From Maniola hyperantus (lineage: Eukaryota; Arthropoda; Insecta; Lepidoptera; Nymphalidae): a stretch of 64,000 bases of DNA. Position 1 is the first letter of the stretch. Each line of letters opens with the position of its first letter. The position numbers and the translations under genes were made by a program. The stretch spans positions 1,410,533 through 1,474,532 of the forward strand of contig NC_048542.1 of NCBI RefSeq assembly GCF_902806685.2. The letters run 5' to 3'. Below are positions 40,906-52,754 of this stretch, in pieces. The notes under the pieces are model-generated. The model had not been told where the DNA came from and made no database searches. It saw only the letters and a list, made by a program, of their open reading frames with translations.

Positions 40906-41326
40906 TGTGTTGACCCTATGTAGTGCAAATTATAGATTAAACTATACAAAAAAAAACTAAGCATCTTTTTATAGTCAAAGCTGTAATTATTTCTTTATCA
41001 AGTTGGTTCCTTGATTTCCCTAAATGGTAATACTTTATTTAGTACAAAACTTCAAAATGATCTGCAAAAATGTGAAGTTTAATAAATTATTGGTGTTTAT
41101 TTGTATTCGTAGATTTAAGTGTAGTAGATTTTATTTTTACCATAAATTAATATTGTTAAGGCTTAGAAATATTGTGAAACTGAGCTATGAAATCTCATTA
41201 AACAAATTTTTATATATTTGTCTTTTATTTCACTCAGGATAGTTTTTTTTAGATTATATCTATAAAAATAATAACAAGTATAGTACTGTTTTAGAAGTTT
41301 ATTATCATGAAACAATGACATACTTA

Positions 41327-41888
41327 AGGCCTGTGCAGACGAAGAATTATTGTCCATGGAAAACAAAAGTCCGTTGTCTTTTACTACGGTTTTCTATTGT
41401 TTTTTTTTAAACCAGAGATAGCGAGCAAACGAGCAGGCGGGTCACCTGATGTTAAGTGACTACCGCTGTCCATGAACATTTGCAGCACCAGAGGAACCGC
41501 CGATGCGTTGCCGGGCTTTTAGGAATTTGTTGGTCTGCCCCTTGAATAACCCCATGTTGTAATCTAGTGGGAACACTGCCGATGGGAGTTGATTCCACAG
41601 TTTGCATGGAAATAAGGATCTGACACAACGGACGGTCGAAGTGCACCAGACACCCAGGTGGTGAGGGTGAAATTGCTTACGGTGGTGCGCGGTGCGGTTG
41701 TAGAAAAAGGAGGGTGGAATGAGGTCAAAAAGCTATTCAGAGCACTACCCCATTGTAAAAGCGATAGAACACGCATAGAAAGCTTAAGTCTCTGCTGTGC
41801 TCCAGGCTTTCCAACGAGTTCATCATCTGCGTTCTGCGTTATTTTTGTCCTCCGCGGACAATAGTCCGTCGTCTGCGCAGGCCCTTAT
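41327..41888. mobile_element. MITE family M enclosing a retrotransposon remnant
   Basis: The left end 'GGCCTGTGCAGACGA' and right end 'TCGTCTGCGCAGGCC' are near inverses and continue with 'TATTGTCC'/'GGACAATA'. The interior (41405-41800, -) is an RT C-terminal remnant like 9870-10205. A smaller relative is at 52413-52555. Confidence 0.65.
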
Positions 41889-42084
41889 TATAAACTACAT
41901 TTGAATACATAACAAATCTATGTATTAATCACTAATGTGGCGGTGTCCATATACACATGTGCCCAATCTTTACTTGTGTCCCAGGACATATATCTTCATG
42001 TATAGTCTTTTTATACTGAAAAACAAATAATAAAATTGATCAGAAGAAATGTAACATTTGGAATTTTTATGATATCAGTACCTA

Positions 42085-42300
42085 CCCTTATTATAAATGT
42101 GAAAGTGTGTGTTTGTTGGTTTGTCCTTCAATCATGTCGCAACGGTGCAACGGATTGACGTAATTTTTTGTATGGGTATAGATAGATAAAGACCAGTGAC
42201 ATAGGCTACTTTTTATCCCGGAAATCACAGAGTTCCCAAATCCCACGGGATTTTTAAAAACCTAATTCCACGCGGACGAAGTCGCAGGCATCAGCTTGTT
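42085..42300 (-). repeat. Interspersed repeat B
   Basis: A reverse copy ending 'GACGAAGTCGCAGGCATC'. Confidence 0.7.
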
Positions 42301-42384
42301 CTTTCTAATTTTTTTCATTCATAGAGAACATTGTGAAAAGAATGACATATATTTAAGCTTGTTACAGTACCCGGCAGGAAATGT

Positions 42385-42523
42385 ACATCGACATTTTGAA
42401 AGAGATACGGTTTCTTAGAGCGTTGTCTCTGTCGTTGAGACCGACAAAACGTCACATAGGTATTAGTGACAGATAACGCTCAACGAAGCCGAAATCTCTT
42501 TCTAAAGGTCGATGTACAATATT
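42385..42523. mobile_element. MITE family H, clear copy
   Basis: The left 'GTACATCGACATTTTGAAAG' and right 'CTTTCTAAAGGTCGATGTAC' are inverted ends. Inner inverted words 'AGCGTTGTCTCTGTC' and 'GACAGATAACGCT' extend the stem over most of the element. Confidence 0.7.
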
Positions 42524-42544
42524 TTCTGCTAGCTACTGTATTTT

Positions 42545-42725
42545 AGATTCATTATCATCATCGTCATTTCACTCTATGTCCATTGCTGGACATAGGTCTC
42601 TTGTAGGGACTTCCACACGCCACGGTCTCGCGCCGCCTGAATCCAATGTTTCCCTACAACTCGTTTGATGTCGCCTGTCCACCAATTGGAGAGTTTGCCA
42701 ACGCTGGCATTTCCGGAGCGAGGTG
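42545..42725 (-). mobile_element. RTE-derived unit, third short copy
   Basis: The same RTE C-terminal unit in reverse, more diverged than 35183-35374 and 52841-53034, with start and end points close to theirs. Confidence 0.6.
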
Positions 42726-42734
42726 CATCAATAC

Positions 42735-43042
42735 TTCATCATCATCAGCCCATCGTCAGCTCACTACAGAGCACGGGTCTCCTCTCAGAGTGAGAAGGGT
42801 TTTGGCCATAGTCTACCACGCTGGCCATGTGCGGATTGGTAGACTTCACACACCTTTGAGAACATTATGGAAAACTCTCAAGTATGCAGGTTTCCTTACG
42901 ATGTTTCCCTTCACCGTTAAAGCAAGTGACATTTTAATTACTTAAAACGCACATAACTCCGAAAAGTTAGAGGATATACCCGGGATCGAACCCCCGACCT
43001 CCGATTAGAAGGCAGACGTCCTAACCACTAGGCTATCACAGT
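42735..43042 (-). mobile_element. SINE-1 copy beside a splice donor
   Basis: The reverse SINE-1 has its A/B-box head at 42975-43042. It begins about 20 bp beyond the splice donor of the minus-strand gene at 43066-43971. Confidence 0.75.
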
Positions 43043-43065
43043 TGTTTGCTGTCACCAATACTTAC

Positions 43066-43971
43066 TGTCCAATAGTTCCACGGAGAATAGTACGGTATCC
43101 ATTTTTTAGGTTTCTCATCCTGCTTCGGCTCTTTACCAGGTGGTAAGTGGTCATGCTCCTCCCCAGATTTCCCAGTTTGAGGTGACCTTAACATATTGTT
43201 GAGAACATTAATAACTTTAGCATACGCGCTAAGCCTTTTGGATTCTGATTTGATTGCTTTAATCTTCTTCTGGACTTGTTTAACCAGTTGCAATGTTTTA
43301 TCTTTTAAATCTAAATTACTTCTGGGTTTGAAAGATTCTGATAACTCTGCAAATCTGATATCTTTCAACTTTTTTTGGAGTCTTTCAAAATCATTTTTGG
43401 AGGTTTCGAATGGCTCTAATAAATCTTTATCGTTCAAATCATATTGTAGTTTGTATTTTTTATGTTTAACATCTTTAGGCGATTTAAATATAATGTTTTC
43501 GTGTTTTGAATCTTTGTTTTTGAAATAATTATCGTATCGTATATTCTTTGATTTTATGTCATTGAAAAATTGGTTTATTGTTTTCGTTTTGTGTACTCTT
43601 ACTAAAGGTTTAAATGCAGTGTTGAATTTATGATCGTATTCAATGCCTGATGGTGCAATCCCATGTGGAACAATTCTTTTTACTAGTAATTTGTTTTTAT
43701 AGTTATTATCTTCATGGACACTTTTCTTGAATACATTCCATAGTTCTTTTTCTTCATTTCTATTCATTATTTCATTGTTATCTTGAAATCCTGGTCTTTT
43801 AATACTATAATCAGCAACATCATCTTTAAATTCATAATCATTTACAAAACCTTGCACTAATTTTGGTTCTGGTAAATCATTTACGTCTATTATTATATAA
43901 CTACTTATAATTCGGTTTAAATGAAAAAATATAAGACAATGCAATACTCTTTCAGTTGTGAAAGTTATCAT
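43066..43971 (-). CDS. Hypothetical lysine-rich secreted protein, first coding exon
   Basis: A minus-strand exon of 302 codons starts at an ATG and ends at a perfect donor (ACA|GTAAGT) in phase 0. Without splicing, the frame stops at 43036 inside a SINE (311 aa). The N-terminus has a hydrophobic stretch (about residues 9-28, 'VLHCLIFFHLNRIISSYIII') that could be a signal peptide. The rest is hydrophilic, rich in Lys, Asp and Asn, with few Cys. It has predicted coiled-coil-like segments near residues 190-245 and ends in an aromatic run (WIPYYSPWNYWT). I do not recognise a family. A 900-nt open frame in AT-rich DNA with stop-rich other frames argues that it is real. Following exons are not found; a SINE occupies the start of the next intron. 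Its neighbour at 44668 is on the same strand. Confidence 0.65.
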
Positions 43972-44149
43972 TTTGTTAGATTTGCAACTTGTGGTTGATT
44001 ACAATTGGCTAACGGCATATCCTAAGAATTTAATCAATGATGATTGGAATATAAATTAACCGTGCAATGTTTTTCACATTTTATCATGATTTTAAGCGTA
44101 TTTTACTTACTTCTTAAGGAGAGTTTCATTGGTTGGTTTAGTTGGTGTA

Positions 44150-44520
44150 AAATATTGGTAGGTATACCTGGGGGTGCCAGCCAGGTAACCTGCCAGTGTG
44201 CCTGGGTGCTGCTGGTCCCTTTTGGATACGTCCGAGGGGAAGACCAGTATGCGGGCCGGTGCACCCCGGTAACATGGCTAATAATTTCTCTTCGGGAATA
44301 TTGTTGGCGGCTAATGACCTGGCAGGGGGAGATTTCTACGCGTGTCCCTCTGTCTAGCAGAGGGCATTACTTATACTAGACGAGGCGCCAGTGTCGACGC
44401 GCAGGAGCGCCGCTGGGTTTTAGTTGCTTTTCCGGTGGCCTCTCGGCGAGTCCCACATACCTTCCTTCCAGTTGGGTAGCTGGCTGGCTTCCGCAGGCTG
44501 TAAACGCATTTCCCAGCTAT
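44150..44520. other. GC-rich segment between the two hypothetical genes
   Basis: Markedly more GC-rich than its surroundings and ending in 'CAGCTATAAAAAAATTTCC'. The text 'CTGGCTTCCGCAGGCTGTAA' resembles retrotransposon 3' regions, but I see no coding remnant. Origin uncertain. Confidence 0.4.
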
Positions 44521-44661
44521 AAAAAAATTTCCTTAATTCATTTCTAACGCAATAGCTGAGATATTGTCCGTTGATTTCCGTGGCGACATTTTGTCTTGCT
44601 ACCTATATCACTCTTTCGATAAAAGATTATTTGAAATCAAACAGCATTATAGTCGAACTCA

Positions 44662-44667
44662 TTTATT
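44662..44667 (-). promoter_or_regulatory. Polyadenylation signal directly after the stop codon
   Basis: On the minus strand TAA is followed at once by AATAAA. This is unusually compact and supports the end of the 44668-45111 gene. Confidence 0.55.
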
Positions 44668-45111
44668 TTAAAAATATCTCCCAATGAAGTCAGTCAGTCT
44701 TTGCTTATCCAAGTTCCCTTGGTCCTGGGTCATGGCTGCGTAGATGGGAATATCGAACAGGTCTACTTCTGGTGGCTGCAAATCCCTCACTGGATTGTTC
44801 TTCCCGTATAGTTTCTCGGGTCTCATGTTGCACCATTTGCAGTATGGTTTTGAATTGCCTGCGACATAAAACCGAAATAGGTGGAATTTCCACAACAAGT
44901 TTCGTCAACAAGTTTCAACAACTAGTTCAAGAAAACTTCTAACATGATATTACAGATTGAATCTAAAACCAGGAGAAATTTTACCTGTTAAATATCGAAA
45001 AATAGGCTTAGAATTATCTGTTTCTAATAGCTCTTCAGAGGATGATATCCTGTCTGCAAACATTGTTACAAGTTCAGGCATTAAAAACAAAATAACGTGT
45101 GTTGATTTCAT
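44668..45111 (-). CDS. Hypothetical small secreted protein, two exons
   Basis: Exon 1 is 44985-45111 and exon 2 is 44668-44858. The donor (G|GTAAAA) and acceptor (TCGCAG|G) agree in phase 1 and give 105 residues. The N-terminus 'MKSTHVILFLMPELVTMFA' looks like a signal peptide. The mature part is acidic then mixed, with one CKWC motif (about residues 48-51) and a conserved-looking stretch 'PPEVDLFDIPIYAAMTQDQG'. I do not recognise a family. The ATG lies directly after TTTTCAG, so a 5' untranslated exon may be spliced to it, or the frame could extend upstream. The same orientation as 43066-43971, 0.7 kb away, may mean co-expressed lineage-specific genes, but they show no obvious similarity. 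Confidence 0.6.
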
Positions 45112-46029
45112 CTGAAAAATGTGCAGAAAATAAAATAATATTATTGAAATACCGTAAAGTCGAATTGTTACTTATTTAGTGAGAAGTCAAGCGGTAGATT
45201 AAATTTAATTTTTTTCATATTCACCTTACGCAGGTACCTAAAGACCAACGTGAAAATTAATTATTACCCATAAAATGTTCTCAAACATGTGTAAAGGCTG
45301 CCAATCTGAACTTGGTCTGCGTGGTGGACCATGGCTAAACTCTTCTCCTTCTAAGAGGATTCAGTAGTGTTCAGTAGTGAGCCGGCATTAGGTCGAGATT
45401 ATGATGATTCCGATAACAAGATGATGATGTTTGTTACTTGTGTATCACGTCCTAAAGAAAATTCCAATACCAAAAAGCTGTGTATGTAAAATCTAGTAGT
45501 TTAGTTAGCGACCTAAATGTTGTACAGAAGCAGGCATTACTTTGCTGTAGTCTTACAAGGAACCAAATCTGTTCCGTGGCCCGCCCTCCCACTACTAAAC
45601 AAGCAGGAAAAGTAAAGCAAGCAAAATTAAGCTTTTGGTTCCTTTTAGCCTAACCTTTGAATACCAGGAACACGTCATAATAGAGAGATAGAGCCAAACT
45701 ACCCGCTCGGGACGCAAATAAAGGTAAGGACCCACGTGGAAAAGTATTAACCATAAAATGTCTCGAAACACGTCACGTCCCCTATAAATGTTCCCCTAAA
45801 GATCCCGTTGTAAATTAACCCTAAAAGCTTTCCCCGGGACCGAAGCCAGTTTGTCGCGATTTTTTGACGCTTGTTGGATTATCTAAATATACCTAAGTAT
45901 AAAAGGAAAAGCTGACTGACTGATTGACTGTCCGTATAGCTCAAACTACAAGACGGATCGGGCTGAATTTTGGCAGCTTTAAATAAGACAGGACTTTTGA
46001 ATCATCATGATCAACTAATTGCCGACCTA
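45112..46029. other. Intergenic, repeat fragments only
   Basis: Includes a SINE-1 fragment (about 45280-45410, +) and a repeat A fragment (about 45895-45990, -). No gene is seen. Confidence 0.5.
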
Positions 46030-46306
46030 CTACTACGCTATTGCCATAGGAAGGTTTTAGACGGTAGTCTGCCACGCTGGCACAGTGCGGATTGGCAGAC
46101 TTTAGGTACACACCTTTGAGAACATTTTGGAGAACTCTCAGGCATGCAGGTTTCCTCACGAAGTTTTCCTTCACCGTTAAAGCAAGTTTCATTTAATTGT
46201 TTGAAATGCACATAATTCTGAAAAACTGGAGGTGCATGCCCGGGATCGAACCCCCGAACTCCTGAATAGAAGGCTGACGTCTTAACCACTAGTCTATCAT
46301 CCATTG
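46030..46306 (-). mobile_element. SINE-1 copy
   Basis: Reverse orientation, with the B-box side 'GGGATCGAACCCCCGA' near 46241 and the body as in the reference copy at 25866. Confidence 0.7.
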
Positions 46307-46309
46307 ACT

Positions 46310-46530
46310 TATATTATATTATTACTTCGTATGGATAGGGCTATTGAACAAACAAAATGGCACCGACTCAGTGGTGCTTTAGCACCAATGCAACCTCAGT
46401 GACATCTGGATTTCAAACGGGTCGTTCCTTATAGTAGGTACCTATCTAAGAGGTGGCACTGATTTATTTGGTTCCAAAACCGTGAAAAATTTTGTTTGCT
46501 TGACCATATCTTGTCATTTATATCGATGCT
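46310..46530 (+). repeat. Interspersed repeat E, uninterrupted copy
   Basis: Contains 'GGGCTATTGAACAAACAAAA' and 'TTGACCATATCTTGTCATTT', matching 22555-22910 without the inner insert. Confidence 0.6.
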
Positions 46531-47993
46531 TCATCGCTTCTTTTAAAATGAAATCCTAATTACAAGGATTGAAGTACGATCGTAAAACCAAGTAGAAGTG
46601 AATACCATTTTATCAATAAAATGTAACAAAAACACGGAGGATTTAATCTGTACGCGTCACGTCGTCTATAAATGTTCCCCTAAAGGTCTCGCTGTAAATT
46701 AACCTTAAGAGCTTTGTGTAGCAGCGAGCAAACTGGGTTTGCGCTGACTACGCTATTGACTGGCGGGAAAATGGCGTAAACTCAGTTTTTGTCCTAACCT
46801 AAAAATTATAACGTTTATACCATAAAATAAAATACCATAAAATTTGTGGTTACATCACAAGAAAAAAAAGGGATAAGTACAGTGACATAGACTTTTTTAT
46901 CCCGGAAAATCAAAGAGTTCTCATGGGATTTTTAAAAACCTAAATCCAAGCGGACGAAGTCGTGGCCATCAGCTTGTGACAAATAAATATTTCACATGGG
47001 TATACTCATGTCTCCTTACTTATGTTTTATTTAAGTTTGGATTGTAAATATTTGTTTTATGTTAGGATTTAACAACCTCGTTGATAAGTCGGTACGTGTG
47101 TACAGCTACTAGCTCTATGTACCTCGGAATGCGGTAGATTTTTATGAATATTTTACGATAATATTTTTACGACAATATACAAGTGTTGGCATTGATGCAG
47201 TAAAACCGAAACGCACCGAAACGTGTCATATTTCTGGACATTGGCAGAATTTTAACAGTCGTCATTTTTGTGTAACCTTTAAGTATTTTTTCATATTTTT
47301 ACAGGGAAAAAACCGGCCAAGTGCGGGTCAGGCTTGTGTACCGAGGGTTCCGTAGTAGTCGTATTTTTTCGACATTTTGAACGATAAATCAAAAACTATG
47401 ATTCACAAAAATAAATAAAAATCTGTTTTACAATCCACAGGTGAAGCCCTTTCATATGGTGCCCCATTTGATATACTTACTTTGAAAATTAAAATAAACA
47501 TTAAAATAACATTTTACTATACTATGATAATGTACTATAATAATTATTGGTTGAAGGTGTTAGATCAAAATAGATTTTAGACCAAATTGTACCACATTCT
47601 AGCAAATAAAAACTATTTCTATTTCTATTTACTCTGATGCAAAAAAGGTTTAGTCGCTTTTAGAACTCTAGACCGTCGGCAGTGGAATTAACACCTATAA
47701 AATATAATCCAGTGTATAATGCACCGCAGCCAAGGAATCTGTGGAACAGAAAATTGCCTTTCACACTCACGTTCGAGAACAAAGTACACGCGACTTCACT
47801 TTATGATGTCAATTTTGGTGTATAGCTTGATATAGGGTTACCATCAATGCTGATTTCCGAGGACAACCATAAAAGCAGACTTTCTTAACATAGGTAGCAT
47901 AAAACATTAGCATAGCTAGACAGATCTGTTATCGAAAGCAAATCTTTCAAGTGGTTATAATAATATAAATTCAATTCAATATAAATAAATTGA
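46531..47993. other. Intergenic, scattered repeat fragments
   Basis: A repeat B fragment at about 46885-46975 (-) and a repeat C fragment at 47308-47490 (+) are recognisable. No gene is seen. Confidence 0.5.
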
Positions 47994-48300
47994 TCATTAT
48001 CAACCGATGGATGTCCAATGCTGGACATAGGTCTTCTTGTAGGGATCTTTTACAGGCCACGGTATGAATCTAGCGGCTCCCTGCGACTCGTTTGATGTCT
48101 GTGGAGGGTCTTCCAATGCGCTTTCCGGTGCGAGCCGCGAGGTCGCCATTCTAGTACCTTGTAACCTCAACGTCAATCGGTTTTTCGACCTATGTGCGCT
48201 GTCCGTTGCCATTTCAGCTTCGCAAGCCGTTCAGCTATGTCGGTTAATCTGGTTCTCTTACGGATATCCTCATTTCTGCAAGCATAATATATAATAGCTC
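47994..48300 (-). mobile_element. RTE-clade 3' fragment
   Basis: The reverse of the RTE C-terminus and upstream coding text, about 300 bp, longer than the recurrent 190-bp unit. It is broken by frameshifts. Confidence 0.65.
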
Positions 48301-48654
48301 TCTCCATCGCCGATCCTCGCAAATGTAGGTACATGGGCTACATGGGCGAATTTAATACCTAGAAGTATTTTCAGCTGGTCTTTGGTAATGTGGACAGACT
48401 GATAGAGCAGTGCGTAGATACCATGAATAAATTAAAAGAATACAGAAACATAGTAGATATATTAATAATAGTTTTTCAGGACCAAATAAAAGCAAAATAG
48501 AAAATATAGTCATCCTACTCCCTTAGCAAAATTTATTTAACCCCAAATCTCGCCCAGGTTATAAAATGTGGTGTAATAAAATTTAAAATTTTTCCAAAAT
48601 CGATATTGTGTTAAATTAGTTTAGAGATTGTGTACAATAGAATCGGCCCCATCT

Positions 48655-48960
48655 ACTTGATACTACTAATAAATAAAATTGAAGTGTCTGTCTGTAATTT
48701 CGAAATAACTACCTCATAGGTTATTTGAACTTTACCATAACTGAATCACACGTTTTTAAAATTTTTGTCTGTCTGTCTGTTTGAACGGGGTAATCTTCGG
48801 AACGGCTGAACCTATTTTGACGGAACTTTCACAGACAAGTAGAGAATTAACCAGGGAGTAACATAGGCCACTTTTTTAACCGACTTTCAAAAAAGGAGGA
48901 GTTGTGTTTTTCTACCTATGTATAACCAAATCTATGTAAACCGGCATCAGCTAGTTGTTA
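48655..48960 (-). repeat. Interspersed repeat, same family as 23330-23475
   Basis: Shares 'CAGGGAGTAACATAGGC' and the (GTCT)n-adjacent words in inverse sense. The stretch 48301-48654 before it is AT-rich without features. Confidence 0.5.
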
Positions 48961-49064
48961 ACTAAAACAAATGTTAATAAAACGGGAGGCGCTGCTATTC
49001 TCGCAGAACTTTTAACATGAGTGGCGTAGTGAATAGATACCGCGCTGGTGTCTTGTATTTTTAA

Positions 49065-49185
49065 CCGACTTCCAAAAAGGAGGTGGTTCTCAATTGAGCC
49101 CGTTTTTTAGAGTTCCGTACCTCAAAAGGAAAAACGGAACCCTTATAGGATCACTTAGTCGTCTGTCTGTCTGTCTGTCTGTCTA

Positions 49186-49218
<33 letters not shown>

Positions 49219-49572
49219 CTGTCAAGAAACCTACAGGGTACTTCCCGTTGACCTAGAATCATGAAATTTGGCAGGTAGGTAGATCTTATAGCTGACATTT
49301 GGGGAAAAATGAAAACCGTGAAAGGGTTAGATCACACAAAAAAAATTAAATTGTGGTCATGAACTAATAATTAGTATTGTCAACTTTCGAAGTGAGTGAC
49401 TATATCAAGTGGGGTATCATATGAAAGGTCTTCACCTGTACATTCTAAAACAGATTTTTATTTATTTTTATGCATCATAGTTTTTGAATTATCGTGCAAA
49501 ATGTCGAAAAAATACGACTGTAGTACGGAACCCTCATTGTGCGAGCCTGACTCGCACTTGGCCGGTTTTTTT
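49065..49572 (-). repeat. Interspersed repeat C with expanded GTCT tract
   Basis: A full reverse copy. The (GTCT)n run at about 49158-49222 has roughly 15 units, longer than in other copies. Confidence 0.7.
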
Positions 49573-50444
49573 TGTTAATGTATGTACGCCGATTTTTTCA
49601 AGGCTTCTGGACTGATATGCAATTTTTTTTAATCAACAGAAGATGTTTCCGTGGTGGTCCCATAATTTTTTTAAGTTATTATCAAATAATGCCTTAGCTT
49701 CACTTCACTCCATAGGTAGGTATGCACTACGCCTTACAGTTTCCTTTGACACTGAACCAGATTGACTTGATAAGAATTCGGATAAAGCTAACAATAATTA
49801 GCTCGTAATCTCGCCTCGAGCTGTGGGTTGTTCCGAGAGACATATTTATGGCCGCCATTACGGGAATTATCCTAAAGACGCCTCCTTACGTAGGTACGTT
49901 CGTAGAACGTAAATTCTTGCGTTTTGTGACATTTTACTTTAAAGAAATATAGTGTCGCAAAACGTAATGTAAAGAACAAAATAATATTATACAATAGGTA
50001 AGGTGGATAACCCCATGTTGTAGTCTAAAGGGAACACCGCCAAAGGCAGCTGATTCCACAGTTTGCATGTGCGTGGAAAAAAGGATCTGGCACAACGGGC
50101 GGTCGAAGTGCACCAGACAGCCAGGTGGTGAGGGTGGAATTGTTTGTGGTGCGGTGGTATGTGTGGCCAGCATTAGAAAAAAGGTTGCCAAAGATTGCAA
50201 CCCACAAGTGACACAATGGAAACGCGGCGTTTTTTAGGCAAGTTACGTTCTACGCTAACTGGGAATAGGTACCTATAGAGTATAGGGGAGATGAGAATGT
50301 TCCCTCGGGCGCTTATCGACTATTTACTGCGCTAAACGCGTGTAACGATGACATTCTTTATTCTTGTGCTCCTAAAGACTGCTTGTGACACTGTCCGGTC
50401 ATTAAACAATTCTATACTCTATCCACGGAGAGAAGTTACTAAAT
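49573..50444. other. Intergenic with one retrotransposon remnant
   Basis: 49995-50215 (-) is an RT C-terminal tail remnant of the 9870-10205 type. The rest shows no gene. Confidence 0.5.
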
Positions 50445-50740
50445 TCAACCTCTAAGGGGGTGAAATAGGGGTTTGAAATTTTGTAGTCAACGCGGACGAA
50501 GTCGCGAGCATAAGCTAGTCTTAAATATACCTATAAAAGGAAAAAGGAGGCTGAGTAGGAGTACTGACTGATCTATCAACGCATAGCTCAAACTACTGGA
50601 CGGATCGGGCTGAAATTTGGCATACAGATAACTATTAAGACTTAGGCAACCTTTGAGAAATGATTTTTGAAAATTCAGCCCCTTATGGAGTGAAATAGGG
50701 GTTTGAAATTTTTGTAGTCCACGCGGATGAAATCAAAATG
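50445..50740 (-). repeat. Two adjacent copies of repeat A
   Basis: A partial reverse copy (50445-50518) directly followed by a fuller reverse copy (50520-50735). The stretch 50741-51189 has no recognised feature. Confidence 0.65.
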
Positions 50741-51189
50741 ATTTACAAAAACGATTTTCTCGCTAAAGAGCCATCTACGCCGTTTTCAGCCATTTCTTGA
50801 TGGATAGTTATTAGGTTCCTACAGGATATTCTTCCCACGCTGTCATGTAACACTTCCCAAGGCTTTGGTATCAAAGGAAGTAGAAAATATCGCCGCGGGT
50901 CGGTATCGGTGGTCTATTTATTTCGCTAAAAGCTCGCGCGCGACACAATGACGTGGTTTATTATTATTTTGCTCTGAAGGACCCGCGGCCCAAAACCCAA
51001 TACGTAACCCTCGTCATACTAACGCCATGGTAAAAGGAAATACACCTCCTGCCCAGTCATGGGTAGGTACTTTTTCAATTTGATCTAAAATAGATATGGC
51101 GTTTTATACAAATGCATTTCTCCATACCTACTCACTCCTTGATCGCAATCGATCTACGCTATTACGTAGATAATTTATAAAATCAGTAC

Positions 51190-51415
51190 CCTAATAAGTC
51201 CGAAAGTGTGTTTATTTGTTGGTTTGTTGGTTTGTCCTTCAATCACGTCGCAACGGTGCAACGGACTGACGTGGTTTTTTGCATGGGTATAGATGAAGAC
51301 CTGGAGAGTGACATAGGCTACTTTCTATCCCGGAAAATCAAACGGGAATCAAGTTCCCACGGGATTTTTAATAACCTAATCCCACGCGGACGAAGTCGCG
51401 GGCATCAGCTAGTCA
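51190..51415 (-). repeat. Interspersed repeat B
   Basis: A complete reverse copy ending 'GACGAAGTCGCGGGCATCAG'. Confidence 0.7.
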
Positions 51416-51729
51416 GCTAGTAGATGATAAAATATAACTACATCTCAGTTCTCAGAACGAATCCCCTTTCGTAATCTTAGGATAGAATCCTTTTCTTGGC
51501 GAGATTAATGAAGAATTAATAAGGAAGCCTACAATGGTATCGTACCAGATAATCCGTCCACTATTCAGCCTTCATTAAGGTAACGTCTCCTAAATCTGGA
51601 TCGTACCATTAATAGAATAATGATATCATCATGCGATAAAGGGCCTACGGTATTTTTAAAGGTATGACAAAGCAGTAGCGTTTTGGTGCGGCCCTCAACG
51701 CTTCCTCGTGGCTTTTGCCTCGTTTAGTC

Positions 51730-51870
51730 GATGCAAAAGAGGCGTGTGGCCTAGCAGTGACTACGCATATCAATCGATTGCGATTGTTAAGCAATGTTGA
51801 CGCAAGTCGGTAACTGGATGGGTGACCGAATTTGGTGGTCCAAATTTGGCCTTTTCGTTTCCTCCGTGCC
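51730..51870 (+). repeat. 5S rRNA-derived repeat fragment
   Basis: 'GTTAAGCAATGTTGACGC' and 'GGTAACTGGATGGGTGACCG' correspond to the internal control region and loop of 5S rRNA. The surrounding text is diverged and has no 5S 5' start or 3' end, so this is a derived repeat, not a gene. Confidence 0.6.
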
Positions 51871-51880
51871 TTGGAGAGCT

Positions 51881-52171
51881 GTACCCGTAGTACAAGATTT
51901 TACGTCTCACCAAACGAAACCAAATTCGAGAGTCGAAATACTTCCGCGTTACAGTAAAATGGACCTAAACAGCCTTGAATTAAAGTCAAATATTCAACGC
52001 CACTGATTTTAATTTCGCAATGTTTCCGCTTGGAGCGCTGGCTGTAGAAGTGTAGACAAACTTGAGCTTTAAAACACGGCAATTAAGATCCAGTTTACTG
52101 TAACGCGGAAGTATTTCGACTCTCGAATTTGGTTTGGTTTGGTGAGACGTAAAATCTTGTACTACGGGTAC
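51881..52171 (+). mobile_element. Long-inverted-repeat MITE family N, copy 1
   Basis: Arms of about 75 bp begin 'GTACCCGTAGTACAAGATTT' and end with its inverse. The 291-bp element differs from copy 2 (59487-59772) by only three or so substitutions and one 5-bp repeat. TA precedes and follows the CCCG..CGGG core. Confidence 0.9.
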
Positions 52172-52412
52172 TGTTAGTCCTGGTTATTGTCACTAACATC
52201 AGATAATAACTGTATAACCTAAAACTAAATCTCGTTCTCTTAGTGAGTTGTATGCGGAAGGGTCTGGGAACCCACCGCATTATTATCCCAAGAGAACTCC
52301 TGCCATTATGTGATTAATTGAAGGAGTATCGACCCTCAGCAATGGGGTATACAACTATAAAGAAATTGATGAAAAATCCGCGAGTGAGCTGTGATTATGT
52401 TTACGACCTGCG
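52172..52412. other. Unassigned
   Basis: No gene or clear repeat is recognised. Confidence 0.4.
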
Positions 52413-52555
52413 TAGACTAGTGACTATTGTCCGCGGAGGACAAAAATGGATCACTAAGAACTGCTCTACTACTGGATTACGAGTAGGCACATGGAAACAC
52501 CGTAGTAAAAATGAGACACTTTTGTCCGCCGAGGACAATAGTCCCTCGTCTGTTA
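52413..52555. mobile_element. MITE family M relative
   Basis: 'GACTATTGTCCGCGGAGGAC' at the left and 'GTCCGCCGAGGACAATAGTC' at the right are near inverses. The termini match those of 41327-41888. Confidence 0.65.
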
Positions 52556-52754
52556 ATAGAACTTATATTGCGAACCAGGTCTTGCTTATTTTTTTTACTA
52601 GTGGGCTGGTGGCTATGAATAGTCGTAACTAATTGCTACGCGTAGCAATCCGCTACGAAACTAAAATAAAGATATGAAAAAAAAAACAATATCTGAGGCA
52701 TTAAGGTGGTAAAGGTTGCGATGACACTACGAAGTACGTGATTTATTAAAAACT

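Noticed and set aside
51760..51830. A functional 5S rRNA gene
   Set aside because: Only the internal region resembles 5S; the 5' start, 3' end and terminator are missing.
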